A model generated the notes under the pieces. The model did not search any database and was not told the origin of the DNA. It was given only the letters and a program-made list of their open reading frames with translations. This document shows, one piece after another, positions 1 through 9,989 of a stretch of 64,000 nucleotides of DNA. Source of the DNA: Triangularia verruculosa (Eukaryota > Ascomycota > Sordariomycetes > Sordariales > Podosporaceae). How positions within the stretch are numbered: position 1 is the first letter of the stretch; each line of letters starts with the position of its first letter. The stretch lies in contig MU863876.1 in NCBI GenBank assembly GCA_033296885.1, positions 186,001 through 250,000 on the forward strand. Reading direction: 5' to 3'. The position numbers were made by a program, and so were the translations under genes.

Positions 1-396
1 GCCGCTCTCACCCAGGAATACCTGCACATCTGCCGCGCTTTTATAGATCCTAGCCATCATCCCGACTTGACGTGCCTTCTCATCGTTGTCCTGTTGGTTG
101 ATGCATATGGCGTCCACCCACAGGACCTTCACATATATACTGGATCTCAACCGTCTCAGCGCAGCGATCAAGTTCTTGGTTGCCTGGAAGGGTGAATTAT
201 TCACCGTGATCTGGCCGGTGTCTTGGGGATCACCCCAAACATACGAAAGGGCGTCATATGCGGGGTCATCGTCCAGCGAGACAGCTTGGAGTTCGCAGCA
301 GATGTCCTCTATCCATCGTCCAGGGAGGAGGTGCAAAACGCGGATCGAGCCATTGGTGGTATCGAGTGTATCGTATTTAAATTTGCCCTCGTCCAT
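1..396 (-). CDS. HET-domain protein, 5' part (runs off the window)
   Basis: The minus strand is open from an ATG at 396 to the window edge, giving 132 codons. The translation is a HET (heterokaryon incompatibility) domain: YDALSYVWGD near residue 50, then LWVDAICINQQDNDEKARQV around residues 95-115 and a YKSAADVQVFLGE strand at the edge. These are the HET signature blocks, seen directly. HET proteins trigger growth arrest or cell death on non-self recognition in filamentous ascomycetes. The frame is still open upstream of 396 with no nearer ATG, so the start is the first reasonable one, not proven. The C-terminal part lies outside the window, so domain partners are unknown. Confidence 0.85.
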   Translation of the reverse strand, partial: MDEGKFKYDTLDTTNGSIRVLHLLPGRWIEDICCELQAVSLDDDPAYDALSYVWGDPQDTGQITVNNSPFQATKNLIAALRRLRSSIYVKVLWVDAICINQQDNDEKARQVGMMARIYKSAADVQVFLGESG

Positions 397-856
397 TACG
401 GCCAAATGTATCGTCTTGTGGGTGGGGAAATTAGAGTGACAGGCTGAGGTGTTTAAACATTGAATAGGCAATACATAGAGGAGTGATCTTTATATTTCAG
501 CTGGTCTTGGCGACCACCATGTGGTTGAAGAATGCCTTGGGCTGACTCGTCAGCGCTATCAATACCACGCTTCAAAGTGATGTCAACAAATGATCTGCGG
601 TGTTTAGAACATACGGATCGATCTTGATGCATATGTGGAAGTGGTAGTTAGACATTGACACAGAAACCTGGCAGATTAGTTTCGACATACTCATCGACAA
701 GCCAAAAGTCCAGAAATCGCCCAAAAGTCTCATTCATTTCTCTACCACTTCATTTTCCTCGGCATCAAGCCATCTCTACCTCTATTCTCAAAACTCCAAT
801 TTTAACCCCCCCAAAACGTCACGAATGTTTCATTCCCAGCATGACCATCCCCACCC
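397..856. other. Intergenic spacer
   Basis: Contains the HET promoter side and the 3' flank of the Ecp2-like gene. Open frames here are short, lack family features and are not called. Confidence 0.5.
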
Positions 857-1375
857 TCACCAAAAACCCCCTAAACATGAGCAATAGCCCAATCCCCCCC
901 CCTGCCCAGGCGTATCCTTCATGCAAAAAGCATTCCCCGCCACCTCAATCCTCCCCTCCTCATCATACCCCTCCCGGGTGTGCGCATCAATAAAAAACTT
1001 GATATCCTGCGTCCCAAAGTAAAACTCCTGGCTCTTACCCGTGTTGCCCCGGATCTTGAACTCGCAGGTCCCGAACTTGCCGAGGCTGTACCACTGCTTG
1101 GACGCGGCCTCGCCGGCGTCGAGGGTCCAGTACCCCGGGTTGTTGGCGGGCGAGGTGTTGGGGATCTCCCAGCAGTCCGAGGCATTGGGGGAGAGCTCGC
1201 TGGTGCGGTACTGGACGACGGCTTCGCCGCAGAGGTTGGTCTTGGACGGGTCGGGGGTGTGGGAGAAGCGCTTTTCGAGGAGGGGACCGCCGCTGGAAAC
1301 GGTGCTGGTGTGGAAGCTGGGGGCCGCCATGGCCATGGTCGCGAAGAGGGAGAGGATGGTAGTGACGAGCTGCAT
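857..1375 (-). CDS. Ecp2/Hce2-like small secreted protein
   Basis: Single-exon, 172 residues. Residues 1-18 form a signal peptide (MQLVTTILSLFATMAMAAP). LLEKR at about residue 32-36 is a likely Kex2 cleavage site, so the mature chain may start at FSHTPDPSK. The rest fits the Hce2 fold of Cladosporium Ecp2 (from memory): first Cys in NLCGEAVVQY, SPNASDCWEI, then FGTCEFKIRG, a QDIKFFIDAHTREG strand and AFC near the end. Hce2 proteins are secreted effectors or antagonists, some of which cause plant cell necrosis. The tail after AFC is Gly/Cys-rich and unusual. A TATA box lies about 120 bp upstream. The role here (plant effector or fungal-fungal antagonist) is open. Confidence 0.75.
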   Translation of the reverse strand: MQLVTTILSLFATMAMAAPSFHTSTVSSGGPLLEKRFSHTPDPSKTNLCGEAVVQYRTSELSPNASDCWEIPNTSPANNPGYWTLDAGEAASKQWYSLGKFGTCEFKIRGNTGKSQEFYFGTQDIKFFIDAHTREGYDEEGRIEVAGNAFCMKDTPGQGGGLGYCSCLGGFW

Positions 1376-1493
1376 TTTGAAGGTTTGTAAAAGGAAGATG
1401 GATGTTTGTTGGTAGTTGCAGGTTTTTGTGGAGGAGGTGATTTGATGGTGAGTATGGGGAAGAAAAGTGTGTCAAGGGAGAGGAGGGTGGTGA

Positions 1494-1501
1494 TTTATAT
1501 A
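1494..1501 (-). promoter_or_regulatory. TATA box of the Ecp2-like gene
   Basis: TATATAAA on the minus strand, about 120 bp before the ATG at 1375, a spacing that leaves a short 5' leader. Seen in sequence; function inferred. Confidence 0.55.
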
Positions 1502-1851
1502 CCTCAAGATGTAGCCCAGAGAATGCCATCCGTGGTAGGCCATGGCGGAATCGAGCTTCACCTCCATAGACCAACATGGAGCATCTGATTCAACACCTTG
1601 CCGATGACAAAGGCAGATCAGCTAATTCTGCACGATCCATTCCTGGTGGACCAAGGTTAAGGCGCTGGACTGGCGGAGAAGCAACAGATACTAAGGTCTC
1701 GGGTATCAATTCTTTGAAGTAAATGTAAAGATTCGGAAACCTGGGCACGCCTTGCCCCTCAGCAGATCTTGATTCCCGGAAAACCTAGAGCCATCTGCAT
1801 TCGACACCACAACAAATAGCAAGTGCAGCCCCTCCCAGAATTCATGTTCGC
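1502..1851. other. Intergenic spacer
   Basis: Separates two minus-strand secretory genes. No RNA gene, repeat or convincing frame seen. Confidence 0.45.
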
Positions 1852-2841
1852 TCAAAGTACAGTAACAAAGACCGCTACACCCCAAATAGCCGCCCACCAG
1901 CCCCAGTCCTCAAGCCGCCCCAACCCAGACGCACCAGATAGCTCCCTCGTCCTGATAGCATCAAACCACAACGTACGGCCGTCTCCGCCCCCTACGAAAG
2001 GCGACTTGACGCGTGTTTCGACAATCGCACCATTCTTCGGGTCCGCTCCCTTCTCCGCATCAGTCCTCGGCTTATCTAACTTCCCAAACACTTGCGGCAG
2101 CGCCGACGACAGTACCATGAAAACATCCTCCTTGTCCCTGTCTCCCAACGCAAACGTCGGGGTCGGAGTAACCACAACTGTACCACTGTAAGCCGTCACG
2201 TCAGAGCGCCTGTGGATGTTCCACTTCTCCAGCGCCTCCATCTGCGCCGTCACCTCAGCACCGAGCGAAGAAGTTCTGGTGCCTGCAGTAGTAGACGAAG
2301 CCGCCACCGTCGCCGTCGTCCTATTCGCATTCGCATCCCGTTCACGTTCGAGTATCTCCCCAATCACCCGTTTGTCATTTTCAGGCAGGTTGGCGATTCC
2401 GAGCAACGCCAACGGCTCCTTACTGACCCAATCCCTGATCGCCTCCGGGAGAATCCCACGCTGATAGAGGCCGGTGTAGATGGCGCGCAGGCTGAAATAA
2501 ACCGAGGCAGATGTCCAGTTCGTGTTTGTGTGGTCGTATGTCTCGTTGGGGTTGAGGAAGGTGAGGTCGGGGATGCCGATGTGCTGTCCGACAAGACAGT
2601 AGCTTGGCTGGATGCCCACGACGTCCGTTTTGGCGTAGGGATCAAGGCCGCACAGCTCGAGGGCGGCGTATTCCATTCCCATGCTGAAGTAGTCCAGCTG
2701 GTGCTGCGTGACGCGCGAGCGGTCCGAGTTCTCAAGGGTTGGGCGGGGGATTGGGCTTGGGGCTTCATTGGCGGGCTGCTGAGCGACGGCGATACAGCCG
2801 ATTGCCAAGAAAAGGATCGCCTTTTGGCGCGTCATGATCAT
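1852..2841 (-). CDS. Secreted or GPI/tail-anchored hypothetical protein
   Basis: Single exon, 329 residues. An N-terminal signal peptide (residues about 1-20, ILFLAIGCIAVAQQ) and a hydrophobic C-terminal tail (WWAAIWGVAVFVTVL, last 15 residues) suggest export followed by GPI attachment or a C-terminal membrane anchor. The tail runs to the very last residue, which favours GPI. Between them is a Cys-containing body (ALELCGLDPYA, SYCLVGQHIG) with several N-glycosylation sequons (NET, NWT, NRT) and a Thr/Ser-rich stretch (TTATVAASSTTAGTRTSS). Two Cys residues may form a disulfide. I do not recognise the family. Overlapping frames on the plus strand look like shadows. Confidence 0.65.
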   Translation of the reverse strand: MIMTRQKAILFLAIGCIAVAQQPANEAPSPIPRPTLENSDRSRVTQHQLDYFSMGMEYAALELCGLDPYAKTDVVGIQPSYCLVGQHIGIPDLTFLNPNETYDHTNTNWTSASVYFSLRAIYTGLYQRGILPEAIRDWVSKEPLALLGIANLPENDKRVIGEILERERDANANRTTATVAASSTTAGTRTSSLGAEVTAQMEALEKWNIHRRSDVTAYSGTVVVTPTPTFALGDRDKEDVFMVLSSALPQVFGKLDKPRTDAEKGADPKNGAIVETRVKSPFVGGGDGRTLWFDAIRTRELSGASGLGRLEDWGWWAAIWGVAVFVTVL

Positions 2842-3370
2842 CGTGAGTCCTTTGTGCGATGAGGTTCGCCGAGATGATCAGAACAGTTCAAGACCGAACG
2901 TGAGAATTTTAAAGTGTGCCTGATGATATAGGTAGCTCAGCACAGCCCCTCTCGCATCCCACAGAAGCTTTTCAGAACTGCATCTGGCCATTTGCTCCCC
3001 GATTAGGATGTTGCTGACACTATAAGTGGAGCTCCAATTGGGTTGTCCGAACAGACGAGGAGGAAAGGTGCTTGGCTGGCACTCGCATCTCGGACTTTTA
3101 GCGATGTTTCCATTATCAGCATCATGGCGAGACGGGTCAGTTGGAGGGGGCCTCCAAGATTCCATTATCCTCCACCCACAGCGCTGTATGCTGCCTGTCA
3201 TACCTTATCCAAGCTTTGTCCTAGCTACTGATGAGCTTCGACCTTCTGATGTCATTTCCCACCCAGCAAAATCTATTCCCTCCGTATCGTAATTCCACAG
3301 ATTGGTCGCAGCGGCCATCATCGTTCGTCAAAGTCGTGATTCATAATTCGTGATTCGAGTCTTAGTATCG
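2842..3370. other. Intergenic spacer
   Basis: About 530 bp between two minus-strand genes. Short overlapping frames on both strands, none with a start context or domain. Nothing else seen. Confidence 0.45.
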
Positions 3371-4493
3371 TCATTCTGGTGTGGCATCAGCATCTTTGCG
3401 TTCTGTCTGTGTTTCGTCAGAGGTCAGCTCAGTTCGGTCTTGTATTGCAGACTTGGTCGAGGACAGCAATTGATGCGCCCTATGTGCCAGATAGTCATGT
3501 ATCAATGGGCAATTGCAGTTTGAATGTTTGAAGAGCTCGTTGTGGAGAAGATAGACCTCGCTGCGGAGCTGATCCAGGTGTTCTTTGAGAAACTGGTGCT
3601 TCGAACTCAGCTTCTCCGCTTGCTCCTCGATGGATTGTTGTTGTGTCTGTATTTTGTGTCGATACCGTAAGGCGGCGGCACGATTGCGACGATGTTTCTG
3701 GCTGCCGGTGGTAGGACTGGTGCTCGAGGGCCCGGGGATGGAGGTTTCAAGGTGATGGCTTGGTGTGCTGCCAGCGGGGCCGGTCACGTCGGCACTTTTG
3801 TTGTTGCCCAACGACCCGGGGGTACGAACCTTCAGTCTGGATTGATACGAGGACGGTTTACTCCCCTTACCAGCAAGAAAATCATCAAGAGATCTCCTAG
3901 GCCGGCCTGGTCTCCTTTTCGGTTGCTCCGGTCGCGTTTCGGATGTGGGTTCGTTGTGTGTATGCACCGGACTCTGATTTGAATCGGGAGAGGATGTGAT
4001 CGCAGTCGGGGTAAGGTCGTCGGGCGTTGTTTGTTCCTTTTAGTGACGTTTTCTGTTAGCTGGCGTTGCTTTTCACCAAGACAAGATGGTGAAGAAAAAG
4101 CCTCACAGCTGTGCGGTGAAACGGTTCGGAGTCTGGGGGGAAACCACATGTGGCCCATGTTGATGGGTCAATAGGTGAGGGTTGGTGTGTCAGAGCGGCT
4201 GCAAGTGTCGCTTGAGGAGCATATGGTGCCCTCAGAAAGGCCGCGTCTGAGCTGAGAGTGTTTGGTTTGGGGTAGGAAGCATCAATAGCGAAGTCCCAAA
4301 GGAGGGATGATGGTGGATACCCTGTCTGGAGGGATGACATGGAAGGAACATGGCCATTCACGCCACCCTGGGGCAGTTCTGGGCTGTCGACCGGAGCCCA
4401 GCATGGCCATGTCATCTCTGCCAATGTCAAAGGAGCTTTTGGAAACGGATCGGAGCTCTCATTAATGGCGGCTGCCGTGTCGATATGGTTCAT
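3371..4493 (-). CDS. bZIP transcription factor with AT-hook-like patch
   Basis: Two exons: 4493-4107 and 4036-3371, with a 70-nt intron (GTGAGG donor, CTAAC branch, AAAAG acceptor) that closes the frame; 350 residues. Residues about 243-259 are a basic region (KHRRNRAAALRYRHKIQ), followed by a leucine-zipper helix to about 300. This matches ATF/CREB-type fungal bZIPs, whose basic region carries N-x-x-A-A-x-x-x-R; here NRAAALRYR. KRRPGRPRR around residues 168-176 resembles an AT-hook. A Cys-rich stretch (NCNCPLIHDYL) follows the zipper. The start at 4493 is preferred; an in-frame ATG at 4601 adds 36 residues rich in aromatic and hydrophobic amino acids that look like untranslated leader. It may regulate the adjacent lyase-prenyltransferase locus, which is inference from position only. 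Confidence 0.8.
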
Positions 4494-5854
4494 ATTTGGT
4501 ACTGTTGGCAGACTTTGGAGGTTGGTAGGGATGTAAGCACGGTAAATGAAGATACACACATGAGGCCAGAGTCTGAAAAGCCTATGAACCAGACGGAACA
4601 TGGAGCAATGTCAATTCTATTTCGAACGAGATGGGCTTGCCTTCAAGGACGACCATTGCAGCAGGCTGGCATCTTGGATATGTGGGACTTCGTCCAATCA
4701 CACCAAACGGGTAGTTTGAGCGGCACCTCTGATTGGCCAACGGGGGACTCCCTCGCAGCTGCCCCTCTCAGACAGCTGCCAGCACGGAGTGTTCCCGGCC
4801 CGACTTTTGATCCCATCCATTCGTTTCAAAATATCTGTCCTCGTTATTATTGACGGCGCTATCGTGATCGGGGCGATTCCGAGAAAAAGCCGTGTCCGCC
4901 CTCCGGAGCCTTTCGGCCCTCCGCCGGGACCAGGGGACGAATCGCCCAAATGATGGCGAAAATGCTTGGCATATTCGGGCACCTGCCCGGCTCCGCGCAT
5001 TGGATTCGAGGCAGGCATTGCCCAAGCAGTTGATTGGCCAATCATTGCGGCTCTATGAGTCCGGCGCTCCACATTGGCTACAAGCGGCAGTGGCGGCCAC
5101 CCCGGCATATTCCGATTCGACCAAACACCCCTGGTCACCCAACTTCAATTTCGCACCCACCTGCACCAAGCCACGGCATCACGGCATATGAGAGATCATG
5201 AAGTTGAGTCATGGTCGATTACTGGTACGCTGCGTGCGCTTTCTCCAACCAGCAACAACTCGACATAATTTATGCGTCGTGGTTTTGTATCGTGCGTGTA
5301 AAGCGAATACTATTGACCGTGTACAGGACAAACTCCTATCTATAGTCACCACTCACTAGGTACTCAACATGACTCCTGAGCATGTTTCGGGCTTCTCGGC
5401 ACGAAAGGTTATCACGGTTTTACTCACAGTGAAAGGCTTCCCAATCCCACGACCTTCCGGAAGGTTTGTTCCGCTCCAGTCCTAGCTTTTGGCTCAATGC
5501 CGGGGATCCCAAAACACCACAAGACAACAGAACCCAGTCACTAGTACCTATGTACACATGTTTACAGCTGTCTTCAGGCCCAGTGAGGGATATCTCATCT
5601 GGATGTACGGAGCTTTCGTCTTGACAGCTTGCCTACCTGAGGGATGGAAAGACTGCGGCAGTTTCAAGTCTTTCCTAGTACTCTTTTTCAACCCGAAATG
5701 GGTCAATGATTATCATTGCTAGCGCCCTGGAAACTTGAAATTTGCTACGTTGGATTTCCTGACGCTCCTTCCTCTAGGTATTTTTGAAGCTACCTGGCAC
5801 GCAAAGAAGGTGACAGCTGGCCAGGTCCTTCATCATCTACAAGTTCTACACGGC
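4494..5854. other. Long spacer between bZIP gene and lyase-prenyltransferase
   Basis: About 1.36 kb. It holds the bZIP promoter and the 3' flank of the fusion gene. Several frames up to about 145 codons exist but have no domain, no signal peptide and poor composition; I call no gene. Confidence 0.4.
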
Positions 5855-8724
5855 TCACAACCGAGGGCGAGGCCCAAACATCTCCGGGCAAAGATAAAAG
5901 GTATTGTCCCGCTTGCCCCCAGCCCGCTGTTTCAAACTAGCCCACGCATGAATGCCACGGCCATCTCTTAATGGTCTACGCTGGGTCGCAGCGATCACCA
6001 TAGCATACCTCTCCCTCGCTGTTGCTGAAGCTCCGACAGAAGCCAGGTAAGCATCGATCCTTCTCTTCACCTCTGCATCATCTGACACATAGGCGTCAAC
6101 AGGAAAATGCACCGTCCCCACCGGCCGCTCACCCGTCTTGCTGGAGAAGGCAAAGCAAGAAATCAGCGATTTCTTTCGAGGCGTGCTGTCGTCACGACCA
6201 AAGTCATCACCGGCCATGGCAGCAAAGAACCGCTGGATCTCAAATGCGTCGGCGTCTGGGCAGATGCTGACGTGCTTCTGTGCGACTTCGGCAACCAAAG
6301 AGCGGGAGGTCGCATCGGCCCCGCCATGAGCAACATACACCTTCACGCGGGCTTCATCTGCATCCGACGCAAGATCCAACGAGAAATAAATGACATGGTC
6401 GTCAGGGCCAAGAATGCTCTCGACCAGTCCCCATCCGGATTTCAAGCCCAGACGATGGAATGCCTCACGCGTGGCTGAGAGGGCATTCTCTTTTCCAGAT
6501 GCACAAGGGTCAAGGTAGATCTTCCACTGCGGCCCTTTGGCGGCCGACCACGCAGAACTGTGCCAGGCAGCCATTTTGGCGGGATCTGTGGAGGGAAGCT
6601 CAGTGGGCATGAAGAGATCGCGGATCAAGTTGAAGCGTTCCAGTGAGATGGGGTAGCTGGCGGCAATGTCTTCGTTGACACGCAAAGCGGCAGCAGTGAG
6701 ATGCTCCCAGGTGTTTTGGCTTGGCTGAGCCTCCGTCAGGAACCGAAGTTCGGCTTTCCCGGAACTCTGATCGATGGAAACAGAGTACTCGATTGGAGAC
6801 CCGTCGTTACACACGCCAGAAACCCACCCAGCTTGGTCGACTCCTTGCCGAACAGCAGTCTTCCCCCATTCACCAGTCGCCAGTGCCAGGGCCTTGGTCA
6901 GCTCGTCCACGGCGGCCGCATCTTGTCCAAGGGCGGTAGACAGATGCCCAAGTTGCCTGCTAGCCTCGCCAAGATACGTGTCATTGATGGCCGGGTCAAC
7001 CGGGACAGGCTTCAAGCCAGCTGAGAAGTGACGAAGCTTCATATTCTTGCCCCTCGTGATGACAGCATTAGGGACAGTATGCCTCCTGTCATACAAGTCT
7101 CTGATTGCTGCCACGGTGTAGTCGATGTGCTCATCAGAGTAGACGTGGCGTGGCACGGCGAAGCGGACGAGGTTGGGAATTTTCACACGCTCCTGAGATG
7201 GCTTGAGATCATACGCCCAACCAAAAGGCCCGGCTTCTGCAGCACGGATACCATATTCCTTGATCAGTTCCAGGGTAAAACCGACTGCGGCAAAATCCTC
7301 AAGCTTTCTGTTGCACCCGAAGAAGAAGTGGTCCATGTCAAGGTAGACGGCGTGCCCCCCAGGGGGTGACAGCACAGCAATGCCATTGGCGTGGAGCTTC
7401 TGGGCGAAGGATTGGACCTGTTCGATGCGGTTGCGGAGGTAAGACTGGTCGGTGACTTGATACAAGCCGGCTGAGGCTGCCATGAGGTCACGACCGCTCA
7501 CTGAAGAGACCTGGGTCAGTATTATTGTAATGACATGAAACAGGAGACCACTTACTGCCACCATAGGAATCATTTCCATAGCTGAGAATCTGCCTCTCCT
7601 TCAGCAACATGCCAATGCCCTCGTACCTCTGAGCGAACAAGCCCTCATCACGGAAACATAGCACTCCGCCCATGTTGGCCAAGCCATCTTTCTTCAAACT
7701 GATGGTGAAGCCTTCAGCGTAAGAAAACATCTCTTGAACAATCTCGGCGATGCTCTTGTCCGCGTAACCATCTTCAAACTTCTGAATGAAATACGCGTTC
7801 TCGGCGAACCGACAAGCGTCCAGGAACAGGGGTATGTCATGCCGCTTGGCCAGCGCAGCAGCATCACGCATATTCGCCATCGAAACCGGCTGCGCGGCGG
7901 CCCAGTTGTTGGTGATAGTCACCAGAATCATACTGACCTTCCCCGGATTCTCTTTCAGATACGACTCAGTCGCCGTCAAGTCCAAATTCCCCTTGAAGTT
8001 GTTCTTTTTGCCAATCAACTCGTGTGGGAACGGATCAGTCAGGCCCGGCTGGGTGAAAGTCTGAAGCTGAAAGCCTGCAACGGCAGCATTCGCCCCGGTG
8101 GTGTCAAAGAAGCCGTTGCTGATGATGGTGGTAGGCTTGCCATGCTCAGGATGTGAGCCGTACCCTTCCGCAATCATGGAGCTCATGGTAGAAAAAAGGA
8201 GTGTTTCGGCGCAGCGGCCTTGAGGGAGAATAAAGAAGTTGGGACGTTCCAGCTGGTAGCGGCCGCCGTTGACCAAGCCACCCTCGGAAGAAAGAAGTAG
8301 CTTGGTTTGGTAGAACTCCACGTCGGTCTTGCCTGCCAGGACTCTTTCGATGATGTTTTGTCGATTGTTTCCACGCTCGAAAATGTCGCGGAAGGCATCG
8401 AGCAGGCAGTAATAGCCCCAGTTACGGCCGTAACTTTCGTCTCCTCTCATCACTGCGCTATCATGTCAGCAGTGCAAAAGAGATGTTGAGGACGGACGTG
8501 TCAGGATTAGGCTATCACTTACAAGCTGCCCATTGCACATCGGTCATGGCGGAAGTCCCCGAGTCAGACAAGAAGTCACAGGTCAGGAGCCCAGCTGGGA
8601 AGGCAAAGACGTTGTACTCGACATCCTCGAGAATTCTCTCCCGTTCCTCTGCCGAGGCGGTGGGTAAAGATCTGACAACAAGGGCGGCATGGGCCGGAGG
8701 ACGCGGGACTGGGACGGAAGCCAT
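5855..8724 (-). CDS. Tryptophanase/TPL-type lyase fused to DMATS-type aromatic prenyltransferase
   Basis: Three exons: 8724-8523, 8452-7556, 7500-5855 (introns 70 and 55 nt, GTAAGT donors); 914 residues. Residues 1-530 are a beta-eliminating lyase (PLP fold I): DSGTSAMTDVQWAALMRGDE across intron 1, FFDTT, LDACRFAENAYFI (Asp279, Arg282), the PLP lysine in ISLKKDG (Lys322), and SYGGMSGRDLM across intron 2. FFDTT and AAEAG replace residues typical of tyrosine phenol-lyase, which points to tryptophan as substrate. Residues about 540-914 are a DMATS/ABBA prenyltransferase: WEHLTAAALRVNED, WKIYLDP, VIYFSLDLASDADEARVKVY, CFAFSS, VHFPVDAYV and a terminal NTFYLCPE. At about 380 residues it is nearer bacterial indole prenyltransferases than the usual 420-470 residue fungal ones. 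Predicted roles: tryptophan to indole, pyruvate and ammonia, then prenylation. The fused product is inference. Confidence 0.88.
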
Positions 8725-9989
8725 GGTTACAGGTAGGTAAAGCTGGAGTAGCATGAGGTGAGCTGACAGGACTCCGTGTCGAACCATGGATATAGGAATA
8801 GGTTTAAATGGACCCCAAAAGTGCTCGTAACTGACTGGCACTCTTCATCTACTCCACCATACAATCGGACGGAGAATACCCATTGTGGATTCCATCGTCG
8901 GACTATTGCCTCTTTTGACCATGCATCTGCGGTTACACAATGAAACCATTCGCCATAGCCCGGGATGCGATGTAGTGTCAAGGCCACCTACAAACCTTCC
9001 TTCCCGGTGTGGCCCGGACAACCCAGGTACGTTCAACTGGATGGAAAATATTTCGGTGTTAAGCTAACGCAGCCCTATAGGTACAACATATCAGGCCAAA
9101 CTTATGCTGCCCACAATGCCCGGCGCATCATGTACCTATCAGTATGGACTTCTAAACCATCGATATCGCCTTTTTCGTTCCAGAATCTCTCCGGCCTCCG
9201 TCCGCTATACGGTTGAGTGCACTTGTGGCCTTGTACGCCTCTGTCAAAACCAAGAACATCCACAATGTGCTGTTCCAGGACCAACTGCATCAAATGAAAG
9301 ACCTCTGCATCATCAAAATGAATCAGTCACCGAGTCCAAATGAAGAGTACCATTCGCAACACCGTTGTGTTATGTTGGTGATACTGCAGGTCAAGTAGGA
9401 TCAATGAAGATTCCTACAATGTCACCAGAACTGGGATCAGTTCAGCCTTTTGACTCCAGTTACATATGCCAATCGGCGGGATATGGCGCGATCGCCTCTC
9501 TGTGCCTCATCGGCACTTAGGGAACATTGATAACCTGGATATTGTGTTGATCCATCAATCAGCCTTGGCATTGGTAGGTATGCCTTATGCAGATCTCTGG
9601 CCGACTTATGCGAGATAGCTGGAAAGAGTTTGTGCTGACTGTATCCCGCCGATCAAAGTATCCGTAGTGTGTGTGTGTCGAGGCTCGCGTCGGACAACGA
9701 CAGTCGTCTTAAACGGCAAAGACGCCGATAGCATGCGCTCCTGCGGCACTCGCTGAGGAGACAGTACATCAGCCCAGCTACCCCCTTTCAACCTCCGCAG
9801 CCAAGAACAACCGTTGGTCGGCGCGCGCGGGAACTGTGCCGTACAGGATTTGATATTGCGGACACCGTTACAGCTTTAAAACGCCTCGTGCGAAGCCGGC
9901 CATAAAGACTCTGGTTCTCATGCACGTTTCCTTTTGTGCCGGACATACTCGATGATCGCAATTGCCCCTGCACCCCTCGCATTGCAAAG
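8725..9989. other. Divergent intergenic region (lyase-prenyltransferase / rhodopsin-like gene)
   Basis: About 1.27 kb between divergent genes, so it should carry both promoters. Overlapping short frames have no features. No clear TATA box. Confidence 0.45.

Noticed and set aside
655..993. Plus-strand frame of 112 codons
   Set aside because: Pro/Ser-rich, overlaps the end of the Ecp2-like gene, no domain.
980..1390. Plus-strand frames antisense to the Ecp2-like gene
   Set aside because: Shadow frames created by the high-GC coding strand.
4698..5138. Minus-strand frame upstream of the bZIP gene
   Set aside because: No domain, no splice partner; composition like random GC-rich DNA.
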